From positions 5,711,501-5,775,500 of the forward strand of contig JAVHKY010000056.1 of the NCBI GenBank assembly GCA_035079385.1: 64,000 nucleotides of DNA, given 5' to 3'. A model generated the notes under the pieces. The model was not told the DNA's origin. It saw nothing but the letters and a program-made list of their open reading frames with translations, and did not search any database. Of the stretch, positions 1 to 9,146 are shown in pieces (position 1 is the first letter of the stretch; each line of letters starts with the position of its first letter). The position numbers were made by a program, and so were the translations under genes. This stretch comes from Aspidiotus rigidus (lineage: Eukaryota > Arthropoda > Insecta > Hemiptera > Diaspididae).

Positions 1-507
1 GGATGATTTTCTCGTAGGTTGTTCGCTCGAGACCGTGGCTACGGTGAGATCCAAATAAGGTACTGGCCTCGTATTCCAGTTCGCTAAGCGAGTAGTCTTC
101 TCGACGATGTGTCATCATCGTACGGTCCACATACCCAAAAATCTAAACGGGAAAGAAAAGAGGCGAAAAGACGTACCTACAACGATTTTTTCAGTTCCGC
201 GTTGGAATTAAATTGAAGGATTTATAAGCCTCTGAAAGTATTTTGTACAATAACTCTTACGATCGTGTAGGGTGAGATTATAAAATTCATCACCTAATTG
301 CACCACAAGTATATTTTTTGAGGAAACAAAAGGAGATCGAGGTTATGAAACTTTTTTCAATGTTGCATTGCCAAAGAAAAATAGTCATCAAGTCTTATTA
401 CTTATGATCTCAATGAGACGTAAAAAGTTACCGATTTTCGATCACTCATGAGTAAATTAGGTCATATTATATATTTCGATAAAATTGATTTTGAAAATTT
501 CACTGAT
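1..507. other. Non-coding stretch, probably Hsc70 intron
   Basis: I see no recognisable coding exon, RNA gene or repeat here on either strand. Because the Hsc70 first exon at 3685-3858 runs leftward into a splice donor and no second exon is found before position 1, this stretch is probably part of that gene's first intron. This is inference from the missing second exon, not a direct observation. Confidence 0.4.
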
Positions 508-573
508 GATTGAAGTAAAAACGGCTTTGCTCGCACTATGATTACTCGTACATACAAATAAGATTGTAAAGGA

Positions 574-614
574 GGTTAACGTTTCGACGCTTCTACGGCG
601 TCTTCATCGGAACC
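574..614 (-). ncRNA. Hammerhead-ribozyme-like motif, left arm copy
   Basis: This is the mirror of the motif at 755-795, read on the minus strand. In order it has an outer stem GGTT/AACC, a box CCGATGA, a stem GACGC/GCGTC with loop, and a box GAAAC. The hammerhead core expected from known ribozymes is CTGATGA and GAAA. The first box differs at one conserved position (T to C), so an active ribozyme is doubtful. Penelope-like elements are known to carry such motifs near their ends, which is one possible origin. Confidence 0.3.
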
Positions 615-754
615 AAATAAAAAATGAATTGAATACAAAATATAAAGAAGAGCAACGCGCTTATCAAAACAAAATCCGAAAGTTTTCTTGTCCTTTCTTC
701 TTTTTGATAAGTGCGTCACTTCTTTATATTTTGTATTCAGTTCATTTTTTAGTT

Positions 755-795
755 GGTTCCGATGAAGACGCCGTAGAAGCGTCGAAACGTTAACC
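755..795 (+). ncRNA. Hammerhead-ribozyme-like motif, right arm copy
   Basis: GGTT (755-758) pairs with AACC (792-795), CCGATGA (759-765) forms the first conserved box, GACGC (767-771) pairs with GCGTC (779-783), and GAAAC (784-788) forms the second box. The layout resembles a hammerhead core with one substitution in the CTGATGA box. A related, looser layout occurs at 47781-47818 and 50564-50599. Function is inferred only. Confidence 0.3.
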
Positions 796-900
796 TCCTT
801 TACAATCTTATTTGTATGTAAGAGTAATTATAGTGCGAGCAAAGCCGTTTTTACTTCAATCTTTGATTTTCTCTGCACGAATAAATTTTCACTGATGATT

Positions 901-3684
901 TAAAAAGTGAATCGGATGGTGGAGATATTAGCACTGGAAACGTAGATTCGTCTCTAAATTTTCTGTGATATTTCCGAACAGTAAATTTCAATTCATCAGA
1001 AAACTGAAATTAAAATCAAGATTTTTTTATCAATTGCCATTACTGGGGCTTCATTGTGGTCGCGATAACATTCACCCGACGAACTTATTTCGCGTTACTC
1101 ACTTAGACTGAATGACCGAGAGAAAAGGGTAGAATCAAGCATTATTTAAATATGGTCGACCAACTCCTCCAGAACCAACGAGTTATTCGAAAAGTTCATA
1201 CCACATACCACGATCCCTACTCCCAATACCCCGAATCTGAAAGACTAGCTCGCCACTGGCAGAGAACATCGACACTTCGGCATCAGAAAAGCGAATCGCT
1301 GGTCCAGGTGTCACAGATATGTAAGACGAGACCACAGGACTTCCCTAGTCGGTCTGAGATCAGACCGGTAAATAGGATGGACTTACCAGAGAGATTGCTC
1401 TACTTCGGCAAAGTAATACTTACATGACTTTCGTTGACTGGGTGTGCGACAAGAGTAACAGAGACGCAGTTAAAAAAAACTAAAGAAAATAAGATCCCGA
1501 GGGAAGAAGCTAAAACTATTACCGGCGAGATTGAAATTTTAAGTCGTCGCGGACACAAAATACACCGACGCTAGAAGCTAGATGAAAAGTTTGAATAATA
1601 AAGAAATTAATGAAAATTTCAAAAATTCGAAAATTTTGTTACTTTACTGCATGAAATATTGAGAAATAAGACTCCGCCAATCTTCCTGTGAAAATGCGCA
1701 TGAATTTATATGAAGGAAATTTGAGATATTTTTAAACTTTCACAAAATTATAAAATTCAGACTACAAAATGACAAATCTGATACAAAACCTATAGTGAAA
1801 TGAAATTCAATTTGCATTACAATTTTCGAACCACAAAATTCTCATTATTCAGGGAGTTAACATTTCCACGTTTTCACGCGAGAAAGGGACACGAATGGCG
1901 GTGATTCTGAAGTACATTCGATACAAATGAAGTTGAAAGTTGTACCACCGTCACTGACCCACTCCCCCTTCATTTTGAGTGTCTGAAACAACAGACCTGT
2001 TAAAATCGTCTTTGATTTATAGGATAACGATTATTCAATAAGTGCATATTCAGTATTGGATAAATTGTTTGCACATGTACCTCAATTTTTTTCGTCGTGA
2101 ATATGACTAAGTAACCCACGCACGTATTCACGAAAAATATGTCCTAAAATATTCTTTTCTAACGCCCAGGTTAGATACTACGAATCCTTCAAATCTAATG
2201 AAGCGAATCTTTTTTTTTGAAATGCCACGAAGAAAGTGGACACCCACAAACTCATACATTGCATTGTTTACGTCATTATAATTCATTACAAATGAAAACA
2301 GTCTTTTTCAAAAACTTGGAATACGGTGAACTCGAGGTGACTGGCAAAAAATTCCTACAGCTATATAAATGTTGCTGATATAGAAAAAGTCCGTGGAATA
2401 CGTACATATGGTCCGGGATATTCCAACGTTAAATTCTAAAGTCTGTGCGTGCCGATTGAATTTCATCTTGTTTTTTTAAATTTTATTAAAATAGCTGATC
2501 AATCCGCTTGAGAACTGCCATTCAAAAAAAGGTCCAAATCATTCTACCATAATACGATGATGTACAAATATCTCGTTAATCAGCCATTAGGTGGCAATAT
2601 GTCGTGTAAAATTGATAATTTATTATTGTATTAGCTAGTTACACTGTTACATGTGCTATTGTAGGCCAATACACGTACAACAAGTTTTAGTTCACACAAC
2701 AAATAGCAATAGGTATCAATATTTTTCTTTCACGGATGCCTTAAACGGTAAAAAATTCTAGCGACGCGTTCGAATAATCGTATTGACTGAACACTTTTTA
2801 TACTTGGTGACAGAATACACGTGTTTATTCCCATTCATAAAAATGAAAAGAGATAATAAATGTACCCATCTACATTTATAAACAAAAAAAGCAGAAGGCA
2901 GAAAAAAAAAAAAAACGAGACACGGCTGAAGTACATAAACGACGCATCATCCCCCAGCATCGGCATGGCGGCCACACCACTAAGTAGGCTTTATACACGT
3001 ATTCGTAATCTCCTACGCTAACATGTGAATCTAGTCAAAATGACAGGCGTAAGTGCAACAATTTTTTTTCTTTAAATTTCTCCGCTATTATTTTCAAAAA
3101 CGAATGAGCAATGGATATATTTAAAATAGAAAATCATAATAGTGAATAAAATGAATATTACAGCAAATTTTTTGGCACTAGTTTAAACAACGAGAATATT
3201 TTGGACAAACGAGTATCAAACACAGTTTCTAAAAATAAAACGTATACACCAAGATGATGTCTTTCGATACCGTTCGGCAAAAAATACAAAAGAAGGAAAA
3301 AAAATATTCAACTTAGGTGCTTGATATATTATTCAGCGAGTACATACAAATATCGCAATTTGGGAAACGATGTTCGCGAATTCAAAAGGCACGAATTAGA
3401 TTACACGTCAATTGACATAGCAAGGGAGAAGAGGAGGGTAAGGACGCGGATGAAGGTTGGTAATCGTCATAGAAAGGCGTCCGATGAATTTGAGTCATTG
3501 ACTAATTTTATGAACACAAATTACGCGCTTTTTTTTTATTTACTTATTTTTATTCTAAAATCAACACGAGACGCCTAACGCGTCGACGCAAAAACGTAAA
3601 TTTTTCAAAGGAACGGATCGTCAATTAAAATGTACCTAGTAATGCAGTGCGTCATCTTTTGCACAATGAAGAACACGTACGTAC
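901..3684. other. Intron-like, no recognised gene
   Basis: AT-rich DNA between the foldback insertion and the Hsc70 first exon. One 91-codon open frame on the plus strand (1152-1427) and one of 85 codons (3321-3578) show no recognisable domain and no matching splice partners. On the minus strand this is most simply the first intron of Hsc70. Nothing else stands out apart from short A/T runs. Confidence 0.45.
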
Positions 3685-3858
3685 CTGACTTTTGGCGGCA
3701 TCTCCGATTAACCTCTCGGTGTCGGTAAATGCTACATAACTAGGTGTCGTCCGATTTCCCTGATCGTTAGCAATAATCTCCACTTTTCCGTGCTGCCATA
3801 CTCCGACACAAGAATATGTTGTCCCAAGATCGATACCAACGGCAGGCAATTTACCCAT
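3685..3858 (-). CDS. Hsc70: Cognate heat-shock protein 70 (Hsc70), first coding exon
   Basis: Codes for the first 58 residues of a cytosolic Hsp70-family chaperone, an ATP-driven protein-folding machine. After the ATG at 3858 come the family's phosphate-binding loop [13 protein letters not shown] (residues 8-20), then [14 protein letters not shown] (31-44) and [11 protein letters not shown] (48-58). No signal peptide precedes these, so this is a cytosolic/nuclear rather than an ER form. The frame ends in CAG|GTACGT, a good splice donor in phase 0, exactly where the family continues with V-A-M-N. The downstream exons are not in the window and should lie left of position 1. A long pyrimidine tract sits just upstream of the ATG. 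The close match to the constitutive type and the presence of an intron favour Hsc70 over heat-inducible Hsp70, which usually lacks introns. Confidence 0.93.
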
Positions 3859-4216
3859 GTTGAAAAATAAAATTAAAGAAAAAAAAAAGAAAAGAATACT
3901 CAATTAGGACAATAAAAACTCAGTATCAATAGAAGAAGTACAGAAAAAAGGAAAAACCGGCGAGAATGCTACAAAAATCACTCGATTGAACGCGATACAC
4001 GGAGCGCAAAGCTTCGATAGACGTGCAACTTTTACGAACGTTGACTGCGGTACTTAGGCATGATTTCAACTCGTCTCGTCTGTGCGTCTACACTCGGATT
4101 TTTTTCTTTCACACCCACACGATGACATCGGCAACGATCGTAAATGAAGAAAAAATATAATATAGACGATATGTAGTCAAATGGATTGTTTTCAAGAATG
4201 ATGTTCCAATACTTAC

Positions 4217-4240
4217 TTTCGCGTTCGTGTGGCATTCGAA
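4217..4240 (-). promoter_or_regulatory. Possible 5'UTR splice donor upstream of Hsc70
   Basis: On the minus strand the sequence reads GCGAAA|GTAAGTATT, a strong donor about 360 bp upstream of the Hsc70 ATG. Hsc70 genes of insects often have a non-coding first exon, so this could end one. I do not see an unambiguous acceptor between here and the ATG, so the assignment is weak. No convincing heat-shock element array was found nearby. Confidence 0.25.
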
Positions 4241-4735
4241 CAAATTATTTATGTTTTCGATGTTACACTATCTTGAACCTCATTAGGAATTTCTATTTCA
4301 AATTCTGAAGACACTTTTGTAGTTTTTGAGAATATTTGAACATGAAGTCTGAAAGAGGATAATTTGAATAATTAATAAGATCCGTGTATTGAAATAAATC
4401 ACAAGAATTCGATGTAAATAAATTACTGCCCTCTTCAAACCATGAGAACACTTATTCCCAAATCAACCTTATAACAAAGATCTCCAGCGTGACCTCCACT
4501 AATGGGTCAGAATATTGCGTTTCGATGTAAATTCCAAATAAAAATGAGTACAAAATTCTCTTATCGGTCAAATCATAATATTAGTAGACCGATATGGCTA
4601 CCACTCCCTCTATTCTCCTACGTCTTTGCCGGCATCCCAGCCCATTCCACTGACGAAAATCTGCGAGTCCGATTTATCTCCCCTCCCCCTCCTCGTTGAT
4701 GGACTTGGAATCTTAAACCCTTGACCTGATCCATA
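4241..4735. other. Intergenic, nothing recognised
   Basis: AT-rich stretch without recognisable exons, RNA genes or repeats. The 65-codon open frame at 4502-4699 has no family features. Confidence 0.4.
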
Positions 4736-4769
4736 AAAAACTGCAACACCGAGTTCAAGTTTCTCAGTC

Positions 4770-4985
4770 TTAGCATACAGTATATTAGGCTATACTAGCC
4801 GCAAACTATAAGCCTAAACTAGCCTTAGGAGGATTTTATTAGTTTTAAACTAGGCTTCCGCACCTCAGCATATAATATACTGGGCCTAAACTAGGTTTAT
4901 GATGTGTACTAGTATATGAGGCTAATAGGCCCACTATGGTTTAGCATATAGCAGCGACTGACATGTAGTATACTAGGTTTAAACT
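4770..4985. repeat. Dispersed repeat rich in CTAG words (copy 1)
   Basis: Short units such as tatactagg, aaactagcc and aaactaggc recur about six times in some 215 bp in both orientations. Very similar text flanks the Helitron-like element at 19215-19489, for example ttatactaggtctaggc and aaatctagtttaaatg. It is a repeat family by this resemblance; no coding potential is visible and its class is unknown. Confidence 0.5.
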
Positions 4986-5339
4986 ACATCAGTACCTATT
5001 CATATTTATGGGTCGGAAAATAATTCATTCAAACAGAAAATTTTTATCAAAATTAATCTCATTTCTAATGGTTATTTTATGGTTTCAGTTTAGTTTCCCT
5101 TTGATCCGATTGAAATATTGACTTTATCAATTATTCATTAATTTCACGATTTCTCCCTTCATCTAATTCAAATGTTGATTTTGTTATTGGGAGAAAAAAC
5201 AATTAGGTGTTAGAATGAGAACAGAAACAAAAAAACTTGAGTAAAAAAAAAATTGGTTCCTAGGATTAAAAAAGTATTACATCATGAAAAAATAATAATA
5301 TGAGAAAATGTGAAAAATGTAGAAGAAAAAAAAAAAAAG

Positions 5340-5372
5340 CTGACGCAGAGGCGTAAGCAACACACGACTTTT
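5340..5372 (+). repeat. Isolated 5' end of the hairpin-ended repeat family
   Basis: The text gctgacgcagaggcgtaagc followed by CGACTTTT matches the left ends of the two tandem copies at 30668 and 31619, including the small hairpin ACGC-NNNN-GCGT. Only the terminal part is recognised here. Confidence 0.5.
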
Positions 5373-5557
5373 CACCTCTACCTACAATCAATATTTTAGC
5401 GTAGTATTAGTCTGATAATTCGATTACTCCCAATATGATTAATCGTAACGTACACAGGGGTTAGAATTCAATTTGAAAAACTTTTGACTTCATAAATTTG
5501 ATAAAGCTTTAAGAGATAAGCATTCAAGCTCAAGGTTTTCACTATCGAGTACGACTA

Positions 5558-5889
<332 letters not shown>

Positions 5890-6872
5890 TCGCTTATGTA
5901 TCGCACGTGCAGCACCGCCCGTCATCCATTATGGTGTAGGCGCGGGTTGCGTATGCATTTAATATTGTTTCCTCCAACACCGGAATCGACCCTTTCGGGT
6001 ATAACTTCAGTGAAGGAGGAATCTCCTAGGCGAACCCCCTCTTCTACTCGGCAACTGCCAAGTTGCTTTGGCAACCGCCAAGCTGCAGTGCCCCCCTGGC
6101 ACGCACAAAAACATAAGAACACTCACAACAACAAACACCACCACACTACACAATACAGTAGGTCACTGTTGGAGTTTCTTCATCTTCTCTCTTCAGGGAA
6201 GGTCTTGGTCCTCTTCTTCCTGCAGCTCTGGATGTTGATGGTATACAGGTGTTGAGTAGGCCATAGCGTGGTTCTGCATTTGCCTATTCCATTCCTGGTC
6301 CATCTTCCTCTTCATGATGGTGGCCGCAAATGCAGACACCTGGTTCCATGCTTCTTCGGAACCTAGCATGGTGGGTACCAGGCTACTCGGGTCGAGCGCT
6401 TCATCTACACCAATCTCTTGGAGAGACCGACTAAGCTTGTCCCGCTCACGCCTCCACGCCTCACACTCAAATAAGGTGTGTTGTGGTCCATCATCCCGCC
6501 CTTGGTTACAGTGCGAATGCGTTGCCTGCTCAACTTTCCTTAACTTCTCGTGAAGGTACTTGTTGAAGCAGCCATGGCCGCTTAACACCTGCGTCAGATG
6601 AAAGTTCAGCTGACCATGGTGTCGGTTCATCCACTCATCAAGGTCGCGTATTAGCACACGGGTTGTCCATGTACCCAGCTCACTCTGGGCAATTCTTGCT
6701 TTCCACTTTACAAGCAAGGAGCGCCTGGTCTCCTGCTTGACCCGTAAAGCTTCTCGGTTGGTCGTCGTTCTCTTCTTTGCTTCGAGCACCATCCCTCTCT
6801 CCTCAGCAAGGAGCTCGATTGGTGGTGAACGTGCTAATACACTCGTGAGAGCTACATTCCAGCACTCCTAAA
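5890..6872 (-). mobile_element. 5'-truncated R1-type LINE, C-terminal pol and 3'UTR
   Basis: On the minus strand a frame runs from about 6870 to a stop at 6193 and encodes only the C-terminal part of a non-LTR retrotransposon polymerase. The upstream residues include VLARSPPIELLAEERG. Then come a conserved segment with LTQVLSGHGCF and YLH, and a CCHC-like zinc motif (CNQG...HTLFEC...W..ER), all typical of R1/TRAS-type elements. The reverse transcriptase and endonuclease are absent, and a stop codon marks the 5' junction near 6870. The 3' untranslated part (5890-6192) contains TTGCCAA-type palindromic words and is followed by the (ATT)n tail. The element is dead on arrival by 5' truncation. 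Clade assignment rests on the C-terminal motif alone. Confidence 0.88.
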
Positions 6873-6882
6873 ATACTGTCAA

Positions 6883-7402
6883 ACGGGGGGACTTTGCAGT
6901 CAAGGGTGACTTTGCAGTAAATTTTCTTTTACAGCACTCCCAGGGGTTTATAGGGGAACTATGAACTCAAAACATCAAGGTTAAGGCTTCATTGGCTTCA
7001 GCGTGAAAAAACAAACACTATCAAAAACAAAAGTAGGTGGATATCTATATTTGTTGCGGAGTTATGTTCTGTGATGTTCTTTGTTGATAGCACCGGAATA
7101 CTCGTTTTTTTAATCGTATGCCGACCAAAATCTTCATTTATCTTGCCAAAGATTTGGAATTACCTGAGAAGTATTCATATCTGATTAAAGAGAATTTTAT
7201 CTTCTTCCAAATGCATTTTTCCTTTTGTAAAAAGCTTCTCCTAGTAGAAAGTTATGGCGTACTTTATGTTTGTTTTTTAGCTTTTTTTGTCAATTTTCAC
7301 GGATTTGCAAAGTCACCCCACGGTCTTGATCATTCTTATACGGCGCATTCAGAACTCTGCAAAGACACCCCAACGCCGGGTGACTTTGCAGTTTTTCGTT
7401 GA
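6883..7402. repeat. Element with GTGACTTTGCA words at both ends
   Basis: The word (G/T)GACTTTGCAG occurs at about 6889-6899 and 6906-6919 on the left. At the right it is found as its complement (about 7306-7320 and 7347-7363) and again directly (about 7380-7392). This arrangement of clustered terminal words in both orientations is like the subterminal repeats of a DNA transposon. The inside is AT-rich with no recognised protein; the 94-codon open frame 7118-7402 shows no family. Confidence 0.5.
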
Positions 7403-7844
7403 GTCAGGTTCACGATATGAAATTGATTTTTTTTTGTTAAATTAATGGCACCACTGGATTCTACGTTGAAAGACCTATAATAATTGTTGAAAAATGTACC
7501 ATTATCATTCGATCATGGTCCTAATTTTCAACTTAGACCTCATATCGAGATCGAAGTATCGAAACGTCACAACAAAGCCGCCAGAACTTCTATACTTACC
7601 TATTCAAATTTACTCCTGGCCACTAAATTTAATATTCTAAATCATAGGCCCCTTTTTTGACCACATTTCACTTTACGTCTGAATTTGTACTTTCGTATTT
7701 TCCAATTTGTACTTTCGCGTTTCTCGCCTATTTGATTGTATTTATTTCTGTATCATTCGCTTTATTCTGTCAACTTAAACATGTCGAACATATGGATATT
7801 GATCTGGAGAATGATGTTAATGCCGATCTGGTTAGTGTTTAGAC

Positions 7845-7961
7845 TGTAGCGCCGTAGCGCCTTACGATCGACCTGTGTGTGTACTCATACCACCTGTATA
7901 ATATTTCAGTCTAATATACGAGCCTACGATAAGCTCACGTGTTTTATTCCGCACCGCTACA
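7845..7961 (+). repeat. 5' LTR
   Basis: 117 bp with TG...CA ends. It appears identical base for base to the 3' LTR. Very short for a Ty3/gypsy LTR. It contains a duplicated tagcgcc word at its start and no obvious TATA box beyond ataatattt. Confidence 0.95.
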
Positions 7962-7962
7962 T

Positions 7963-7980
7963 TGGCGACCGTGCACAGTG
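7963..7980 (+). promoter_or_regulatory. Primer-binding site
   Basis: TGGCGACCGTG begins one base after the LTR end, the expected place and form of a tRNA primer-binding site in this superfamily. From memory a similar site is used by mdg1/412-type elements with tRNA-Arg; the exact primer was not checked. Confidence 0.7.
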
Positions 7981-8199
7981 ACCACTTTCGTGCAACTTTC
8001 ATGTTTTTTCTCGAACCGCTCTTCGGTGTGCACTATTTTTTTCCTTTATGCTTGGACATCGTATACCTATACGGGCGACTACCGTGACTTTGCAATTTTT
8101 TCTTTCACACTTTTGACGCGAACTTGCCAAAAATCTACGATTTTTCGAAACCTGCGATTTTTCGTCACTCTCGGTTTTTCGTTTTTTACCTTTACCGAA

Positions 8200-9144
8200 A
8201 TGACAACTGCTAGTACCGGAACAACTTCGACTTCACCGATATTTTCTGCATCATCGGGACAAACGTTCACGGCAGCAACAGGAAATAATACTCAAACGAT
8301 CGTCTCGACAGGAAGTCTCAATTTACAACTTCCCGGAAAATTTCGTTTACCAGAATTTGACGCAACATGCCCAGAAATCTGGTTCGCTGCAGGAGATGTG
8401 ATTTTTGCCCAAAATGGTGTAACATCCGAACAGGCAAAATTCTCCTCATTGTTGCAGCATCTCGACTCTATACGGCTAAAAAATATCCAGTCCGTCATCT
8501 CGAATCCGAACGAACTCGAACCATATACGAAGGCACGTACAATTTTGTTCAATCTCTACGCCCAGTCAGCTGAACAGAAATTTGAACAGCTTATGGACCC
8601 GCTGCGTGGCATACAGATAAGTAAGAACATCAGTCCTTCCCTGATGCTCGAAGAAATAAAAAGATTGGGAAACGGCGTAATTGCAGATGACGCTCTCATT
8701 AAGAGAATCTGGATGCAAAAATTACCAACGAATGTCCGATCACACATTGCTGCAAATGACCATCTCAATCTAAATCTAAATGAATTAGTTCGAACTGCCG
8801 ACGTCGTCAACCGTATCCTGAACCCATTACAAAACACAGTAGCAAGTATCGAAGCAGGGACGCCGAACGAAAATACAGTGATCAACACCCTCGTTGCTGC
8901 GATATCAACATTGACACAAGAAGTCAGTGCCATAAAATCAGATTCCCAGAGAAACTCGAGATCGAGAGATCGATGTAGCCCTGACCCACCACGATATAGG
9001 TCCCGAACTCCCTCGAGATATCGTCACCCGAAAATCATTAATAACCTCTGCTGGTACCACTTCAAGTTCGACAATAACGCAAAAAAATGTGTAAAAGGAT
9101 GTAAAAACTTCAACAAACACATGGAAAGCACGTCGGGAAACTAG
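8200..9144 (+). CDS. gag: Ty3/gypsy Gag
   Basis: About 314 residues from the ATG at 8200, which I prefer because the open frame upstream runs into the LTR. The capsid-type segment starts near LPEFDATCPEIWF (about residue 50) and continues with ITQ-like and FNLYAQS motifs of arthropod Ty3/gypsy Gag. A basic, Arg/Ser-rich stretch (RNSRSRDRC) and a Cys/His cluster near the C-terminus (CWYH...C...C) should bind RNA. The stop TAG (9142-9144) directly follows the heptamer GGGAAAC, so pol is probably reached by -1 slippage. Confidence 0.9.
   Translation: MTTASTGTTSTSPIFSASSGQTFTAATGNNTQTIVSTGSLNLQLPGKFRLPEFDATCPEIWFAAGDVIFAQNGVTSEQAKFSSLLQHLDSIRLKNIQSVISNPNELEPYTKARTILFNLYAQSAEQKFEQLMDPLRGIQISKNISPSLMLEEIKRLGNGVIADDALIKRIWMQKLPTNVRSHIAANDHLNLNLNELVRTADVVNRILNPLQNTVASIEAGTPNENTVINTLVAAISTLTQEVSAIKSDSQRNSRSRDRCSPDPPRYRSRTPSRYRHPKIINNLCWYHFKFDNNAKKCVKGCKNFNKHMESTSGN
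9135..9141 (+). promoter_or_regulatory. -1 ribosomal frameshift heptamer GGGAAAC
   Basis: In the gag frame the codons read tcG GGA AAC TAG, the canonical X XXY YYZ pattern placed immediately before the gag stop. One backward slip gives GGG AAA CTA GTA ATG, which is the pol frame and is open. This explains how Pol can be made as a Gag fusion. An alternative is reinitiation at the pol ATG at 9147, three bases after the stop. Confidence 0.75.
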
Positions 9145-9146
9145 TA

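Larger units (their letters stand above)
498..900. repeat. Inverted-repeat (foldback) insertion with 14-bp direct flanks
   Basis: Left arm 511-668 and right arm about 702-859 are near-perfect reverse complements, with a loop of about 33 bp. The flanks carry the same 14-mer, tttcactgatgatt, at 498-511 and 887-900, which looks like a long target-site duplication. A flank of this length is commoner for retroposition than for cut-and-paste MITEs. About 27 bp (860-886) lies between the right arm and the right flank. Each arm carries a GATGA...GAAAC motif able to fold (see the hammerhead-like entries). No coding capacity was seen. Confidence 0.75.

Noticed and set aside
1152..1427. 91-codon frame as an exon or small gene
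   Set aside because: No recognised motif, no clear splice sites of matching phase, and it lies in the probable Hsc70 intron.
3900..4240. Heat-shock elements upstream of Hsc70
   Set aside because: Only isolated GAA/TTC words occur; no run of three alternating nGAAn units was found.
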